DNA from: Rapana venosa
Taxonomy: Eukaryota > Mollusca > Gastropoda > Neogastropoda > Muricidae
Assembly (NCBI GenBank): GCA_028751875.1
Contig: CM054143.1
Span: 65,639,075 to 65,703,074, forward strand
DNA length: 64,000 nt
Direction: 5' to 3'
A program made the position numbers and the translations under genes. This document shows positions 62,730 to 64,000 of the stretch, in pieces. Every line of letters starts with the position of its first letter. Position 1 is the first letter of the stretch. Under the pieces are notes generated by a model that saw only the letters and a program-made list of their open reading frames with translations, made no database searches and was not told the origin of the DNA.

Positions 62730-62829
62730 CTGACCGCCGTACACACCCATATAATTATATATACACACACACACACACCACCACTTATATATATATCATA
62801 TATATACACACATATACACACCACTTAGT

Positions 62830-63002
62830 CCTGATGAATGCCACTTTTCTTTACTGTACATATGTCTTGTTGTTTCTTCACCTGATTGTGGCATACATAT
62901 ATACATGCTTGTTAGTTGTGGTGACAGCAGTTTTTCTTCACTGTGTATATTTTATATATATATATATATATCTATATATATCTCTATATATCTATATCTA
63001 TA

Positions 63003-63046
<44 letters not shown>

Positions 63047-64000
63047 TTGTTGTTTCTTCACCTGAATGTGGCATACATACATATCTTACATACAAGCTGC
63101 TTAGTTGTGATGACGACACCTCTCCTTCACTACATATACAACAAGTCTTGATTCTTCAACTGATTGTGGTGTACATATATACATGCTCCTTAATTGTAAT
63201 GGTGGCAGTTTCTCTTCACTGTAAACACATGTCTTCTTGTTTCTTCTCCTGGTTGTAGTATACATATATACACACCACTCATACCAGTCTTGTTGTTTCT
63301 TCATTGTTTGGTTTCGACGGTGTAATGTGTGGTTATGGTATTTTGATGATTATGACATAAGGCTGTTACGATATGTGAGGAAATGTACATGTGTATGGAT
63401 TTGTATCCTGGACGATTTGTGTGATTTGTGCAAGCTCGCAAGTGTAGTTGCGTGTGTGTGCATATGTACGCGTAGTGTGTGTGTGTGTGTGTTTGTGTGT
63501 GCGTGCGCGCGTGCGTGCGTGCGTGTGTTGATTTTTGGGGGAGGGTTGTCTGTTTAGGGGAGGGGGGTGTCAGGGAGGGGAGTTTGTCAGTGTTTAATTG
63601 GTTTTGTTGATTTCTTTGATTGGTTTACTTCTGTGGTCTTTCATTGATTTCATGACTTCAGTCAATAATTGAATGGCATTTTGAATGATTCATTTCTTTG
63701 CTTTTTGACATTATCTTGTTTGTTGATCAATTGGTTTATTCATGTTTGTTTCACTTTTTTCCCCATGAGGACCTGGTGTAAAGAAGCCTCTGGCTTATCC
63801 AATTACCCTCATTAAAATATTCTAGTTCGAGTTCGAGTTCTACTGACTGTGGTATATGCTCCTTAGCTGTGATGACGGCAGTTTCTCTTCACTGTACATA
63901 TATACACAAGTCTTGTTGTTTCTTCTACTGACTGTGGTATACGCTCCTTAGCTGTGATGACGGCAGTTTCTCTTCACTGTATACATACACAAGTCTTGTT
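62830..64000. repeat. ~90-bp degenerate array carrying diverged exon 1 edges
   Basis: Units of 'cttgttgtttcttcacctga' plus 'ttgtggYatacatatatacatgct', then 'gtgatgacRgcagtttctcttcactgta'. Copies lie near 62866, 63046, 63144, 63231, 63288 and 63911. A (TA)n tract (62951-63044) and a unique block (about 63305-63835) interrupt it. The first 20 bases match the exon 1 acceptor edge (ctgctgcttcctcacctga) with C-to-T changes. Confidence 0.75.
62951..63044. repeat. (TA)n microsatellite
   Basis: About 90 bases of TA with occasional 'tc' or 'tg' interruptions, inside the exon 1-edge array. Confidence 0.9.

Larger units (their letters stand above)
60660..62472. repeat. 'aaccaaccagccagtc' tetranucleotide-type array, split by a transposon
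   Basis: Units such as 'catgcagaccaaccaaccag' and 'ccagccaggaaaccaaccag' occupy 60660-60866 and resume at 62351-62472. The phrase 'gttaatcatgcagaccaacc' occurs whole at about 60792 and is split at TTAA by the piggyBac-type element. Confidence 0.85.

Overview
The window looks like nuclear DNA of an intron-rich, repeat-rich invertebrate. A marine mollusc, perhaps a gastropod, is my best guess. The guess rests on long minisatellites and CA/GT tracts, tRNA-headed SINEs, a recurrent tail reading 'atataaattccata(tta)n', and decayed piggyBac and LINE copies. No species can be assigned from sequence alone.

One host gene runs right to left through almost the whole window on the minus strand. I reconstruct 27 coding exons, from an acceptor at 62729 to a stop codon at 2398. 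Phase is continuous through all junctions, with one single-base frameshift in exon 13. The exons encode about 1,190 residues of nearly uninterrupted Leu/Glu/Gln/Lys-rich alpha-helical coiled coil. The first visible exon begins at a splice acceptor, so the N-terminus lies beyond base 64000. I see no enzyme domain, signal peptide or membrane segment. The product is probably a long cytoskeletal, centrosomal or sperm-tail type scaffold. A PMFBP1-like (polyamine-modulated factor 1-binding protein 1) protein is a candidate from memory of a conserved block only. Many exons are whole numbers of heptads (84, 168 or 231 nt), which suggests growth by exon duplication.

The introns are mostly tandem repeats. 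The main ones lie at 7.4-9.7 kb, 11.8-12.9 kb (purine/pyrimidine), 17.1-18.6 kb, 25.3-27.2 kb, 28.2-28.9 kb, 33.3-34.9 kb, 36 kb, 39.8-44.6 kb (giant 18/21-bp array), 46.0-48.1 kb, 49.2-49.4 kb, 52-53 kb, 57.1-58.6 kb and 62.8-64.0 kb. The most striking feature is that many of these arrays are built from the gene's own splice sites. The monomer carries the acceptor (or donor) and often the first 15-35 coding bases of the adjoining exon. I see this at about ten of the 27 exons.

Mobile DNA includes a 5'-truncated LINE (about 53.8-55.3 kb) lying in one copy of a tandemly duplicated exon-containing segment whose other copy preserves the empty site. It also includes a decayed piggyBac-type element with TTAA duplications (60.87-62.35 kb), a smaller TTAA-flanked MITE (14.7-15.4 kb), tRNA-derived SINEs (16.2-16.5 and 20.8-21.1 kb) and several SINE or LINE 3' tails. 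The left end, 1 to about 2000, is downstream of the gene and holds no recognisable gene.
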